Positions 25,101-37,300 of a stretch of DNA of 64,000 bases are shown here, in pieces (position 1 is the stretch's first letter; each line of letters starts with the position of its first letter). Below the pieces are notes generated by a model that worked only from the letters and a program-made list of their open reading frames with translations, ran no database searches and was not told the origin of the DNA. The translations under genes were made by a program, and so were the position numbers. The DNA comes from Apostichopus japonicus (lineage: Eukaryota; Echinodermata; Holothuroidea; Aspidochirotida; Stichopodidae), in NCBI RefSeq assembly GCF_037975245.1, contig NC_092562.1, positions 31,870,554 through 31,934,553 of the forward strand, given 5' to 3'.

Positions 25101-28100
25101 AGAATTGCAGATATCTCGAATTCAATTTCAGATATCTCGAATTCAATTTCAGATATCTTGAACTCAATTCAGATATCTCGAATTCAATTTCAGATATCTC
25201 GAATTTAATTTCAGATATCTTGAACTCAATTCAGATATCTCGAATTCAATTTCAGATATCTCGAATTTAATTTCAGATATCTTGAACTCAATTCAGATAT
25301 CTCGAATTCAATTTCAGATATCTCGAATTCAATTTCAGATATCTCGAATTCAATTTCAGATATCTCGAATTCAATTTCAGATATCTGAAATTCTCTGGTA
25401 TTTTGAGATATCTGAAATTGATTTTAAGATATCTGCAATTATTTGTAGATATCTTAAATAAATTGGAGATATCTGTAATTTAATTTGAGATATCTGAAAT
25501 TATTTCGAGATATCTGAAATTCCTTATTAAATGTTAAAACGGCTTTCCATACTACCGAATGCAAAGACGTAGGATGCAGGGGTTTCAATTCTTTGTCATT
25601 TTATGAGCCGATGGGGAAAGGAATAGGGAAGGTTGTAGTTACCTCTAAATTCAGTCGACATGTTTCGAGAGTCTACCATATATAACTTCATATTGCTGAA
25701 TTACAACCTAGTTGAATTTACCGCAGAGTGGGCAGGGTGATGGATAGGGCCAATGAGAGGGCCAGGGTGAGGGATAGGGCCAGTGAGAGGGCAGGGGTGA
25801 GGGATATGGCCAGTGAGAGGGCAGGGGTGAAGGATATGGCCAGTGAGAGGGCAGGGGTGAGGGATATGGCCAGTGAGAGGGCAGGGGGTTAGGGATAGGG
25901 CCAGTTAAATGGCAGGGGTGATGGATGGGGCCACCGTTGTCAGATACTTTGCGTGTTTCAAAGCAAACATGGTTGTCACTATATACGTAGGTGCATCAAA
26001 ATCATTATTTCGGTTACCTCTTCTTTATTTTCTAAATCCCATCCTCTCCTCATTGAAGAATTGATTCCACTTGTCATAATTCCTGTATCGATTCGATTCC
26101 ATGTTTCATTGGTCTCTTGTAATCACAATTGATTACTGCTATAGGATTTATACGAACAAAGTATCGTCACCATCTCCCACTTATGACACAGCAGTTGTAA
26201 ATGATGGTACTTATATTCTATATTTCATTTTGATTAAATTGTGGTAATTGTCATAAGTGAAGTAAACAATCGGACACTTGTTAGTATAAATTAGTTTGTT
26301 TTACGTCAATGTATTATATAAATCCAGGTTGGTACCACTGATAATGTGTACGTAGTAACTAACATTGATGCATGGATATAACAGAACAGTACAATCAACT
26401 ATATACGTGCAAAACGTTTAAACCATGTTAATAATTGAAAGGTGAACTTGTTGTACGGGACATGATCCCGTTTACACACTATACAACAATTAGCATTGAG
26501 TACCACACGAGTCCAACAATACAAGTATAACGCTATATCTATAGGCGGCTGTTATATACGTTCTCCACAGTTCTGTTATATTAAAGGCCAAATGAAGTCG
26601 AGGAAAGGTAGGATAAAAATGATGAACAGCTTATTGTGTTGTGCAGAAATAAAATATTGTAATCTATTCACCTTATTTGGATGAGTGGATTGCGCAATAC
26701 ATGTATATGATGCCATAATGGACTACAACAATAAATGTCCCTCTTCTTATGATTTCCAAATTATGATATAAAAAATATTCAGCTGTGAGGCGGTAAGGTA
26801 TGATTGAAAAACTTCACCAAGTGATTTCAATTAATCAGCCCTAAATGCAGAAACAAAAACAATGAAAAACAAATAGAGATTAATTGTTGTCCATTTATGA
26901 CGTCACAAATTATTTTGAACAGTTCCAGCAATGGAATAACGTAGCAAGAGGAAAGTGTTACTAATGTGTCTATGTTTACTCTCGCTGTAAAATACACTTT
27001 GTAAATCGCAGCCTTGAAGATATTCGATTGGAAGGGGGCGGGGTTCGGGGGGGGGGAAGGGGGGTAGTCCAAAGCTTACAAGAGGTATCAAACCTTCAGA
27101 AGTGGGCAGATTACCAAATGAATTATTAATAAAGTGGTCTAATTTAAGCTTAGCAAACAAAGCTCCCAACCATTACCAGCAGTATATATGTGTCGTCGCT
27201 GAGACTTGTATTTACATGTTGCTATTGCACTTTATAAGTTATATCTAATATCTTTTTGTTTACTTCAGATACCATCGTCTAACCCATAATGACAGCTTGA
27301 CGTTATTCCTACGAGATATGAAAGAATATTACGGTATAGTATGGGCATCATGTTTTTCCTTCCAAGCCTACACCACTGAGTGCATACAAGTGCTTTGTAA
27401 CTATACTAACACTGAAAACCAGTTTGTTCTGGCACATCCCGACCACTTCCTAAGAGTAGAAAGATTTTGGCGTTCTCAAGGTTTCAAGAAAAGGCTTACA
27501 TCAGGTCAGTGTTTTACGTGATGTTTTGTTATAATAACATAATATTTTAAAGAACGCTTCAGTGTTATTGTATGTGAGTTACTCCAAATGAGGCGGTCCT
27601 GGGTGGGGGTGGTGGGCTTTAACAAAACAAGGTATTGTTTTTTTGACGTCAGGACGGACTTATACGTTATGAAATAATGTTTTAGCTCAATTCCTTTTGA
27701 CATGGTACATCGTGTACAATTTGGAAACTGGAAAATGCTCTTAATGAGAACTATATTGATAAAGAAATATCGAGTGAATTTATAGATGTCTGGATTAGTC
27801 CATTTTGACTGTATGACCTCGACGACCCCACGTTGGCCTACCCATACTGGATAAATATTGAATTTCTGTCTATTATGAATGGAATATAAGGGCAAACAAT
27901 GTTTAAATATATAAATAAATGATGCAACAGGATTTCATCATGAAAGTAAAACTGACTTTTGGCATCTAACAGTTTCAACAGGTGTTTGATAAATGAGGAA
28001 ATAATCCCGCACTATATAACACACACGCACAGAGAGAGATAGGAAGTGTGAACAGATTCATGCTGAACCAGGAAACTGCCTCCATGACCTGAGCGATATC

Positions 28101-29565
28101 AATCTCATGCTTCCATTAATACCATAACTGAATAAAACAGGAAGCTACTAACGTGTTTGAGTGAGAGCGTGAAGCCTATATCAGAATTGGTTGTAGTTAC
28201 TACCAGCAAGAGTTTCTCCATATTTTGAAGCTATACTATTTGTATAAAGAAACATATTGTTGTAAACTTAGAACTAATTTTTACGCAAAAGTAAGAACGA
28301 ACGTTTGCGATATCTTCCTGTCATCATAATTGGATTTACACGATATTATTATAGAAGTGTTTGTTTGAGTCCATTCAGAAGCTATCTGTTCTGAATTAGG
28401 AAACTATTCAATCTACATTAGAGTGACTCTTATGAAACAGTTACAGCTGTATTAATCATAACGATGGTGACATAAGTGAACGATGCCAGTATAAATAAAG
28501 GAAACAAAACTAAAATAGGCTAAGTTTCTTGCTTAGATCGAGGTACATTTCATCTTCATTGGCTTATTATTGAGGGCCAGTAGTTACTTTTAAATCTTCT
28601 AGTATTACAATTAGCCTTCATGTTGTCAGAAACTTAGCCACGGGGCGGGGTTGGCATCGTTGAAGGGGGGGGGGGGGGGGGTGGGGTGAGGGCAAAGTGG
28701 CGTCGCCAAGGTGCCCCTCAAATGCGAGTTTTGGTGTTAAACAAATACTCAAACAGAAACGTTTTATAAAAAGGACGAAACGTATTATATTCATCAGTTA
28801 AACTTCTGCTCACCGACCAACACCCTTAAGTAATCAAAATGCACCCCTCACTTCAGACCCCTCCCCAGGACGGCATTCAGAAATAAACATTGTGCCCCCC
28901 CCTAAATAGGTGCTGTGTCCCCAGATTGAAATATCTGGCGACGCCACTGGTGGGGGGGGGGGCACGCTTCCCCATGCTTTCTTCCAAATGGCCCACATTT
29001 AATAACACACGTTAAAAATAAATGTTTGTACTACACATCTGTAGTGTAAATGGTAGCTTCATTTTACATTTTATGCCCCCTTACACCTTCCCCTTCCCCC
29101 ACAAAAATATTCGACCTCCGTCTTATACTGCTTGCTGAGATTTTACATCGAAAAATAATTGAAATATTTTCCAAGATATTTTGTACTTGACATGGACAAT
29201 ATGACGGGGCTCCTATTGTTTTCCACTTTTTATCAAAATTTGCGATCCGATCTAAACCAACGGTGTGAACTTCGATGAATTTAAAGTCATTTCTTTCACA
29301 CTGGTTTTAAAATTACGTCTTCTTTTCAGGCTTTTATCTTGCTACAGCTGCTTTGAGTCACTGCAGTGAAGTTCATCTTTACGGATTTTGGCCTTTTACT
29401 CACAAATCGGGAAGTACATTTGAGCAGCTCTCTTATCATTACTACGATAACTTGAGTTACAACACAGCGAGTAGCAAAGGTCCACATGGAATGATGACAG
29501 AGTTCGCTATCCTTGTTCAGTTCCATCTCAGAGGAATACTGAAGTTACATGCAGGGGAGTGTTGA
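16271..29565 (+). CDS. Alpha-2,8-sialyltransferase (ST8Sia-type, GT29), seven coding exons
   Basis: Exons: 16271-16473, 21533-21655, 22664-22814, 23548-23654, 24482-24571, 27269-27504, 29330-29565. All junctions are GT-AG and keep phase, giving 381 residues, the usual ST8Sia size. Residues about 9-30 form the signal anchor of a type II Golgi protein. Exons 4-5 encode sialylmotif L ([20 protein letters not shown], then [11 protein letters not shown]), which binds CMP-sialic acid. The exon 6/7 junction encodes motif S ([16 protein letters not shown], then HLYGFWPF). HYYDN is motif III and HGMMTEF is motif VS with its catalytic His and Glu. The chain ends with the conserved Cys. Family knowledge: it transfers sialic acid to sialylated glycans; linkage and acceptor cannot be read here. 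Motif L has DAG where DVG is usual. Introns hold TIR elements, a 36-bp splice-donor repeat and fold-back repeats. Family call is confident; subtype is not. Confidence 0.9.
17137..17240 (+). repeat. Copy of the ~110-bp GCGGAGCGCCACC module
   Basis: The full module is present, CTATCTAAGCGGAGCGCCAC through to GGAAATGGCACTTCTCGGGC, just inside the left end of the element 17087-18652. Confidence 0.75.
17969..18075 (+). repeat. Copy of the ~110-bp GCGGAGCGCCACC module
   Basis: Diverged version (CTATCTAAGCGTAGCGCCAC ... GATCGCTGGAAGTTGTACTT). A start-like CAGGCGCGTAGCGAGG at about 17925 suggests it belongs to an element nested in 17087-18652. Confidence 0.65.
18737..18880. repeat. Duplicate of the insertion-site flanks (empty site)
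   Basis: The stretch TTATTTAACACT...CCTTACGAAGAG...CATAGGCTATAGACTATGAA...TTCTGGTACA is a second copy of 17001-17086 joined to about 18680-18730. In the first copy those two halves are separated by the 1.57-kb element. Confidence 0.75.
19101..19205. repeat. (TA)n / (TACATA)n microsatellite
   Basis: Nearly pure TA dinucleotides interrupted by TACATACA units. Confidence 0.95.
20408..21192. mobile_element. hAT-type element with exact 8-bp target duplication
   Basis: It starts CATGGGCGTCAGCAGGT and ends ACCTGTTGACGCCCATG, nearly perfect inverted ends. GACAAGAA is present at 20400-20407 and 21193-21200. It contains a module copy at 20449-20550. The right end resembles that of the transposase-bearing element 8684-10611. 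It lies in sialyltransferase intron 1. Confidence 0.88.
21880..22580. repeat. Direct duplication within sialyltransferase intron 2
   Basis: About 21880-22135 and 22367-22580 are diverged direct copies. Both carry CGTGATCGGTT, GCAGAAGGAG, TTTTAGGACACC and AGCTGTGTAAATT in the same order. Neither is coding. Confidence 0.65.
23651..23756. repeat. 36-bp triplicate carrying the exon 4 splice donor
   Basis: The unit ACAGGTAAGG...CTAATCCTCGGTAT occurs at 23651, 23687 and 23723. The first ACAG|GTAAGG is the inferred exon 4 donor; the next two read ACAG|GTACGG. Use of a later donor would place a TAA directly after the normal exon end. Confidence 0.85.
24625..24918. mobile_element. Fold-back element built of 21-bp GATATC/GAATTC repeats (copy 1)
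   Basis: The inverted ends GCCATTTTAACATTTAATCG and its complement, ending AATGTTAAAATGGC, enclose tandem 21-bp units of GAATTCGAGATATCTGAAAT type. Each unit contains the self-complementary cores GATATC and GAATTC. It lies in sialyltransferase intron 5 and is non-coding. Confidence 0.8.
24927..25548. mobile_element. Fold-back element built of 21-bp GATATC/GAATTC repeats (copy 2)
   Basis: The ends GGAAAGCCATTTTAAACATT and TTAAAACGGCTTTCC enclose more than 25 copies of the 21-bp unit. Unit orientation flips near 25090. It sits eight bases from copy 1 and shares the same terminal sequence. The heptad-like frames seen on both strands (QISRIQF and similar) follow from the 21-bp period. Confidence 0.8.
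25735..25930. repeat. 30-bp G-rich tandem repeat
   Basis: About six copies of GGGCCAGTGAGAGGGCAGGG plus GTGAGGGATA. Intronic. Confidence 0.85.
28693..28949. mobile_element. Probable hAT-type MITE in sialyltransferase intron 6
   Basis: CAAAGTGGCGTCGCC at the left is inverted to GGCGACGCCACTG at the right. The flanks are both G-rich, so the target duplication cannot be judged. An outer pair of G-rich runs (28665 and 28952) may mark a further element. Confidence 0.5.
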
Positions 29566-30325
29566 CAGTACTCAATGGATTTTACCTAGTAATACAGAAT
29601 ATAAGAGAGGATCGCATGGAGAGATTACAGAGTTCACCATATCCATGTTCAGTTCAAAGGCTCGCAGGAAATGACAAATCTTAGATGGTTTAAACCCGTC
29701 AATCTTTAAGCCCTGCCAACTGTTCGCGATTACTTGTTTGGTTTGAATTATCCGTCATATTTCTCTGTTGTTGGTATTATTAATTAATATCATGCAAACA
29801 ATGGATCTATTTCAGGACGAAAGCATGAAGACACCAAGTCTGAACCGTCGCGTCATCAGCAGCTGTGTAACTGAACTAGATTATATTAGCTTTATTTATT
29901 TATGGCCTACCCTATGGGGACCTACTGCTATATTTTGACACCATCGATTTTGAAGATATTGCTTTATTTACCTATTAAGTTAGAGTACCCGAAGTTTCGT
30001 TCCAAATAGAATTTCCTTCGGCGGCTAACTAATTTATTATATTTAAAAAAATATTTTTCGTTTGTTTCAGAGGCTAACTTTGGTTTTTATATACAATTCA
30101 CTTATACACAGACTTTCGCAGTAGATAAGTAGCTTGTATTTCTGTGCTTTCGTTGAACAATGGAAAAATACATTAGGTTGGTCAAATTGATCGCAAGGAT
30201 AAAGTATTAGTATCATCATATACCGACTGAAGTCATTTGAGTAAGTATATATAGTTATACAGGGCTTGTATATCGGAACTGCGGTACAATAGAGACGAAT
30301 CCAGCTATTTCGAGACTGATGAGAC
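29566..30325. other. Sialyltransferase 3' UTR and downstream
   Basis: No open gene. A TTTATTTATTTATGG stretch occurs near 29892. A confident AATAAA signal was not found close to the stop codon. Confidence 0.4.
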
Positions 30326-31472
30326 CAGTGGCGTAGCTAGACTTTTCCATCTGGGGGGGGGGCAAAGGGAGGGGGGACGAAGGGTCTGATTGGTGGGGCA
30401 GACTAAGCTAGGACAAAATACATACCAAACAGTTTGCATGACAAACTGTGGCAAATCGGGTATTGTGTCAGCAATGTAGGGTACAGATGGTCACTCTAAT
30501 TAGCTGACGTTTTATGTTATTTCCACATAGGTATTATTAACGATAAAACAGATCACTGAAAAAGTCATCGATAATTCTCTTTAAAAATCTGAATAGACTA
30601 TGCTCTTTCTGTCAGTATTCAAAGATGATCAGCATGATATCTGACTTGCCTGGGAGCGTAACCCCACCCCCCCCCCCGATCAACAAAAGATGTTATCATT
30701 CCCCCTTCGGGCCCTTCTTTTGCACTTTCTAGGGCTCACTCAAACAGTCTAGCGAAGGTTAATTCGCCTACTCTGATGACTGTCTGCGAACTTATCGACG
30801 AATTCGTCCAAATTGATCCCCCCTGACAGTTCCCTCTCGATATGTAAAACTCCGAGCTCACTACGGAAACACAAACGTATATAGACTACTAGGCTGTTCT
30901 GTGTTGAATGTACCTAACCCAAGAAACGCAGCGCGATTGGTCGCGTAGGCGTAGCAAAACTTGTAAGTTTCAGTCAAAATGCAAATTGTTTCTAAATACT
31001 GTGATATTCATTCTGCCATACACGTCACTCACGTGTGAATCATGTTTCGGAACACAATCCAGGGATCAGGGATAACCATGTGGCATGTGAACATTAACTG
31101 AACGTAGCCTGGCTTGTGAGTGCCGCGGAGACCGTTTAATTAAATTGCCAACCCGTTTCCACATTTGACAATACAGAGCCAGTGGCGTTTTTTGCGCTGC
31201 TGCTTGGGTAAAATTCTTTTTCAAGGCAATGTTCCCATGGAAGTGATTTTTATTTTGGCCACCCAATTTGGCAGATAGAGAATTAGGTAAATGGTAAAGA
31301 ATAAAAATTGCATCAAAACCATGGTAATATGCACATTATGCCCAGCAACATATTTAGTGCGTATTCAAGGTTTTTTTCTAAGTCAATAATTCCACTTGGG
31401 GTCGGGAATGGGGGCGAGCATTTCAACTGGGGGGGCTCCCGCCCCTGCCCCCCCCCGCTGGCTACGCCACTG
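30326..31472. mobile_element. hAT-type element with exact 8-bp target duplication
   Basis: It starts CAGTGGCGTAGCTAGAC and ends CTGGCTACGCCACTG. GATGAGAC is present at 30318-30325 and 31473-31480. It is 1,147 bp long with no recognisable transposase. Confidence 0.88.
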
Positions 31473-31480
31473 GATGAGAC

Positions 31481-34345
31481 AAGTCTTAGACCATTGCAAA
31501 GCTTACCGAGTACGAGACAACTCAGAGCTCAAGACAACCCCGGGGCCCGGGTTCAAGCGCGAGTCCACAGAAATGGATTAGAGCAAGAGTCCTGCCTGGA
31601 GAACTGTAGCAGCCCGACCAGTATATTGATATGTGTGATATCCTTCGGTGTTAGGTTAGGGCATGTGTATAGAATGAACAAAGAGAGGCAGAGAGCAAAC
31701 GATAGACGTGTGTTATCGTGCTCTATACGTACTATATTCTAATCTTCAAATCTGTCCGTTATCGTCCAATACGGTATAAAAGTTAATAATAAGGTGGCGG
31801 TATACTACTTCATCTTTACTATATTACAATATGGTGGTGTAAACATTAAACAAACACAAAAAAAAAAATCCTGAGATATGGGCCAAAATGTTCAGTTCAG
31901 ATTACAGGAAGCCTGCCTACAAAGAGAATTGGGCTTCACGAAAGGTGATATTTCACGCATTGGAAACAGATATAACCAAATAGCGATTTGATATACGGTT
32001 CATGTATCTCGAATATATTGTAATATATTGTCGCCGGCCAGGACCTGGTTTATGTGCAAGCAGGGAAGAACGATCATGTGTATCGTTATAATGCTAAAAT
32101 GATAAAGTTAATTATAAACTGTTTAACTTTTCTTGAGAAAGGAATATAATGATGTTGATTATCTTCCCATACACAAAATTTGTCGAAATTCAAACAAGTT
32201 GGAGGGCCTGAAGTTTCGATCCAACAGGATCTTCGAAGGCAAATTGGAACGAAAACAGCAAGGGCTCATTAGACCTAGACAGATGGAGAGACAATAAAAT
32301 TGGACCAATGAAGAATAAATAAAATACAAAAGACTGAACAAAAATGAGATAAAACAGTTTAGGAGATAAAAGAGCCGTTTATTTACATATTATGCTCAGA
32401 GTGTATCATATAGGTGATTTATGATTAGTTATAATTAATCTATGGTACACTCAAAGCCGTATTTATATATACTTTTCTGAGTACTTCTCTGAGTTTACCA
32501 TATATATTTATTATTTTTTATAAATAATCTATGGTACACTCAGATTCGTATATTTGTATTTACTGTTCAGAGTGCATCATAGGATATATATATAAATTAT
32601 TAGTTGATTGATATATGAAGTGCACATGATTGATTGATAAACCGGAAACTGCTTTAAAGGGCGCAAGAGTGATAGATAGGGCCAATGCAGTGTACCTAAT
32701 ATGAGTCATTTGAGACTTAAGAATGTATACAATTTTCATTCTTTATTCTCATATTAATATCACTTATACATAGACTTTATAGCCATTGACAAGAACTCTA
32801 AAGGATTTTCTGTTGACCAAAGTTGATGTTAAGCAAACGTAAAAAAGATTTCTGAAACATTTAGGCGTAAACCACATCCTCGTTGCATTTTGTATCGCTA
32901 TGATATGCATTCTTCAAATGTTGTGATACTTTGTAAATGCATCTGACGAAGGCAGTTTGCCAGGATGATGTCATCAGGGCACTTCAGCTAGCGCAGTGAA
33001 AATTTGTCCATCACGTTTCCACAGAGGGTAAGAATATATCTAAAAAGAAAAGGCTACATTTTGATGAAATTCAAAGGAGAGAGAACTTTGACAATTTAGC
33101 AAACTTTCCAAATGTATCAGGGGTCAAGGAGGCAACTCTGTGTAAATATTATTTTCCTTTGCAATTGAAATATTCAAAGAAATGTTATGACATTTTCAGA
33201 TCAATAGCCCTGGAATTTGAAAACTGTTATGACACCCCCCCCCCCCCAAGTAGAAATCATACCTTTGCGATCAAAAACAAAAACTGTGAGTGTGATTTTG
33301 GCCTAAACCTGCGGAATATTTTCAGTAAATTTAGTTTTTGACAGGCAACGAGCCTCAGTCATCGAAATTTGGCGTTCCATATATCTCGAATGATTGTCGT
33401 CTGCTATCACCATCCATTCCATCCATAGCACAGAAATTTATGGTTATACATCTTTATGTTCCGTATTTCAGCCAAACCATCATTTTCAAGGTCGAAAAGC
33501 CGAATGGAGCAGCGAAATATTACTTTATCCTAGCCTACATCATGCATTTGTGATTTATTTTGACACGGAGTAGTCATAAACTTCCACGGCAGGAGGATCG
33601 ATAGTTACGATATGAACAAGTTTGCGCACACGTAGGTTAGGCTTACGCATTTACTTGGGCTTAAGTTACATGACTACCGTAAGTAAGGCCTAGTTTCACG
33701 ATGTCGGTAGAACTTCGGCCTACGGTAAAACTACACATTACAAAGTTTAAAATAACACTCAAAAGTTATTAGGGTTAACCGGTACAGACCGTCTAGACAG
33801 TCAACTTTGGTAGTACACTGCGTTAGGTTTGAAGTTTAAAACATGAAATTAATGGCTGACCTTTAGTGCGAAGAAGGAATGAAGGGGTTGATGTGTGTGT
33901 TTAAATAGCTTCATTGTATTTCCCCTCAGTCTCATAAAATCCATCGGCCTAATCTTCCACTCTAACAGTTAAATTACCTGAACCTTTCCAGACTTAACAG
34001 ACTAAAACTCTATGGTATTGTACTATTGATGTTATTATGAGTGATAACTTCAAGTGTGTAGTGATCTGCTATACTCTCTTACTAGCTACATTATCAGCTC
34101 TAGTGATTAGCTACATGGTCCAACTTTGTAATAATCTGTGAAAGTTCCTTATAGAGAGTAACCATCTGAAGTTAAATTGTAAGCACTTTTAGGCTCTAAT
34201 TACTATATGTTAACATATATCAGATTATTTTCTCTGTGTGTGTGTAAATATGTGGCGGAAGGGTGGGTTGGAGGGGGCTTTGGTTCACTCTGAAAAAAGC
34301 AGTATTTATTACAATTGCTTTTTTCCAATCTTTGTTCCCTTAGTG
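31481..34345. other. Intergenic region, upstream of the HD-domain gene
   Basis: No conserved coding frame was seen. Two diverged copies of a ~100-bp AT-rich unit (AATCTATGGTACACTCA) occur at about 32430 and 32525. GGCCTA-rich sequence around 33640-33730 may lie near the HD gene promoter. A good acceptor (CCCTTAG) ends at 34343, so a non-coding first exon is expected upstream. Confidence 0.4.
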
Positions 34346-37300
34346 ATGGATATTTGTCAGAGAATTACATCTCTGCTCCCTGGTGGTAATCCAGATTGGA
34401 TGCAACAAATTGAGACCTGCTACAATGAAAGTACCAGGTATTACCACACACTGGATCATGTATGTTGTATGTTCAAACAAATGGACAGAGTATTAGATAA
34501 ACTTGAAGATACTGAAGCAGTTTCCTGGGCAATTGTGTTCCATGAGTAAGTATGCAAACTATTCGGAAGACTTCAAGTGTTTTATGGATTCTTGAAGTAG
34601 CTCGGCACTTTATTTAAACCTGTTATAGAAACCCTGGTGTTAGAAGTATTTAAGTACATTCAGAAACTTCAGAAAGGGAACTGATGATGAATTGCTTATG
34701 TTAATGTACATTAAAGAACATATGGCATGTAAATAATTGTGGATACAAATGGAAACTTATTGGAATGTTTATAATGACAAATGTTGTGAAATGTTTTGTA
34801 AATTTATTTTGGAGACATAAAGGAAAACAATGTTAGGATGTTTATGAACAATCTTGACTTTTAAGAGTTTGAGGAATGTTTACCAAAGTAATAAGGGACA
34901 TGGAGGTGGGTATGGGATGGTGGTTAGTAGGCAAGATATATGCTTCCTAAAAGCTAAGGAGGAACATTTAAGAAATGTTGCAGTTTATCGTAAAAGGCAC
35001 CAGGTGTGTGAGGACGTATCTATCATATCCCTGTAATTCTCTTTTAAGTTTTTTAATCTTTGAAGATCATTATGTCTGGTATTAACTAGATGATCTGGAA
35101 CACTTCATAAACATGATACATGATCAATCTGTGTAAGGTTTAATTTAGTTCCTGCTAGCCTGGCAAAGGAACTATACTTCAGGTTATTCCCTGTAAAGTA
35201 TATCTGTATTATAATCCTTCCATATTTGTCACTCTCCATACATGCAGCATTATTTATGACCCTGAAAAGTCCAATAATGAGCTGAAGAGTGCAGAGTTAT
35301 TCCAAACATTTGCTGTGGAGTGTCTCAACCACTGGAGCAAAGACAGGGTTCAGAAAGTAGTCGATTGGATCCTAGCAACACAGTCTCATTCTGTGCCTGA
35401 TGAACACTGGTGAGAATATAAACAGGCAGTTGCAAAGCATGATGCCTCCTCTGAATGAACAATGAACAATTGAACATTTACTGAGGTAGAATGCCAAGTC
35501 AAATTAAAGCAAGTAATTTCAGTGTAAACCTCTGAGGTAACATTTTACATAAAACAATAAGAATGACCTCCCCAGATATGTCTTTCATAGAATCAGTTTT
35601 ATTCTTTTTCTATGAATGCTGCTTGTTGCAGAGAAATGACCAGGATGTTATTCATCACTGAAATGGCATTCTAATCTGTAAAATGATGACTGTATGCCAA
35701 TCATTGCACTAATACACTTTATCAAGAAACACACTGGAATTCTATTGAACATTTTGCTTGTTCCTTTGTCAGTTTGTCATGACTGTTAGCCAGTATACAC
35801 CATAATATCTCTTATACACCATACTATCTATTATGCACCATAATACAGTATCTCTTATACACCATAATATATCTTATACACCATAACTATATCTGATACG
35901 CTATTCCTTATACACCATAACTATAACTTATACACCATAAATATATCTTATACACCATAATATCTCATATACACCATGCATAACTCTCTGATACACCGTA
36001 AGTATCTCTGCTATTATAAGCTATCTCTGATACACTGCTAGTATCTCTGTTTCAAGCAATCTCTGGTAAACATCCCATTTTTTGCAGTTCTGATCTATTG
36101 TTCTTCCTGGACTTGGACTTGCAAGTTCTTGGTTGGCCAGAGGCAGACTATGATATGTATTCAAACCAAATAAGAAAAGAGTATTCATTTGTGCCAGAAG
36201 ATGTATTTAACCAGAAACGACCACAGGTATGATTATCACCGAACCCACTCAATGTTTCTTTAAATAACAAAACATTTTTTGCTGAGAATCATAAATGTTT
36301 TGTTGTTGTTTGATATAACTTGTTTCTAATATAATGTTAGCAAATTTTGTTTGATAGCAATATATATTCAAGAATCCACAGTTGACACTTTACAAAATTT
36401 GTTCATTTTGAAACCATAAGTTCACGTCAAAGTTATATAATAAGCCATTGTCAGTCACATAGTAACAAGAAAGTGACAGTGATGATTCGAAAGCATTAAC
36501 TGCAAACTCAATAACAACACCATGAATGTAGACTGTAAAAAGTTAAATAGTTATGACCTAGGAAGGCTAGGATAACAGACAGCAGTACAATAGAGATGCT
36601 ACTTGCACTCTGTAGCTTACAAGTCTGTTATAAGAATTGACAACTCACAAACTAATCACAGTAGTAGCAACAACAAGTCTTAGGAGTGATACGGCCAGAG
36701 TGGACATGTTGCTAGTCTTAGTAGCGATGCCAGAGTGGACATGTTGCTAGTCTTAGTAGCGATGCCAGAGTGGACATGTTGCTTGTCTTAGGAGCGATGC
36801 CAGAGTGGACATGTTGCTAGTCTAAGGAGTGATGCCAGAGTGGACATGTTGCTAGTCTTAGGAGTGATGCCAGAGTGGACATGTTGCTAGTCTTAGGAGC
36901 AATGCCAGAGTGGACATGTTGCTAGTCTTAGGAGCGATGCCAGAGTGGACATGTTGCTAGTCTAAGGAGTGATGCCAGAGTGGACATGTTGCTAGTCAAA
37001 GGAGTGATGCCAGAGTGGACATGTTGTTAGTCTTAGGAGTTATACCAGAGTGTTGCTAGTCAAAGGAGTGATGCCAGAGTGGATATGTTGCTAGTCTTAG
37101 GAGCAATGCCAGAGTGTTGCTAGTCTTAGGAGTGATGCCAGAGTGGACATGTTGCTAGTCTAAGGAGTGATGCCAGAGTGGACATATTGCTAGTCTTAGG
37201 AGTGATTCCAGAGTGGACATGTTGTTAGTCTAAGGAGCGATGCCAGAATGGACATGTTAGTCTTAGGAGCGATGCCAGAGTGGACATGTTGCTAGTCTTA

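Noticed and set aside
24638-25161. QISRIQF / ISDISNS heptad proteins on both strands
   Set aside because: They are translations of the 21-bp palindromic repeat within sialyltransferase intron 5, with no independent coding evidence.
34238-34345. Upstream in-phase ATG for the HD-domain gene
   Set aside because: The segment crosses a strong acceptor (TTGTTCCCTTAG ending at 34343) and its residues do not resemble the family N-terminus.
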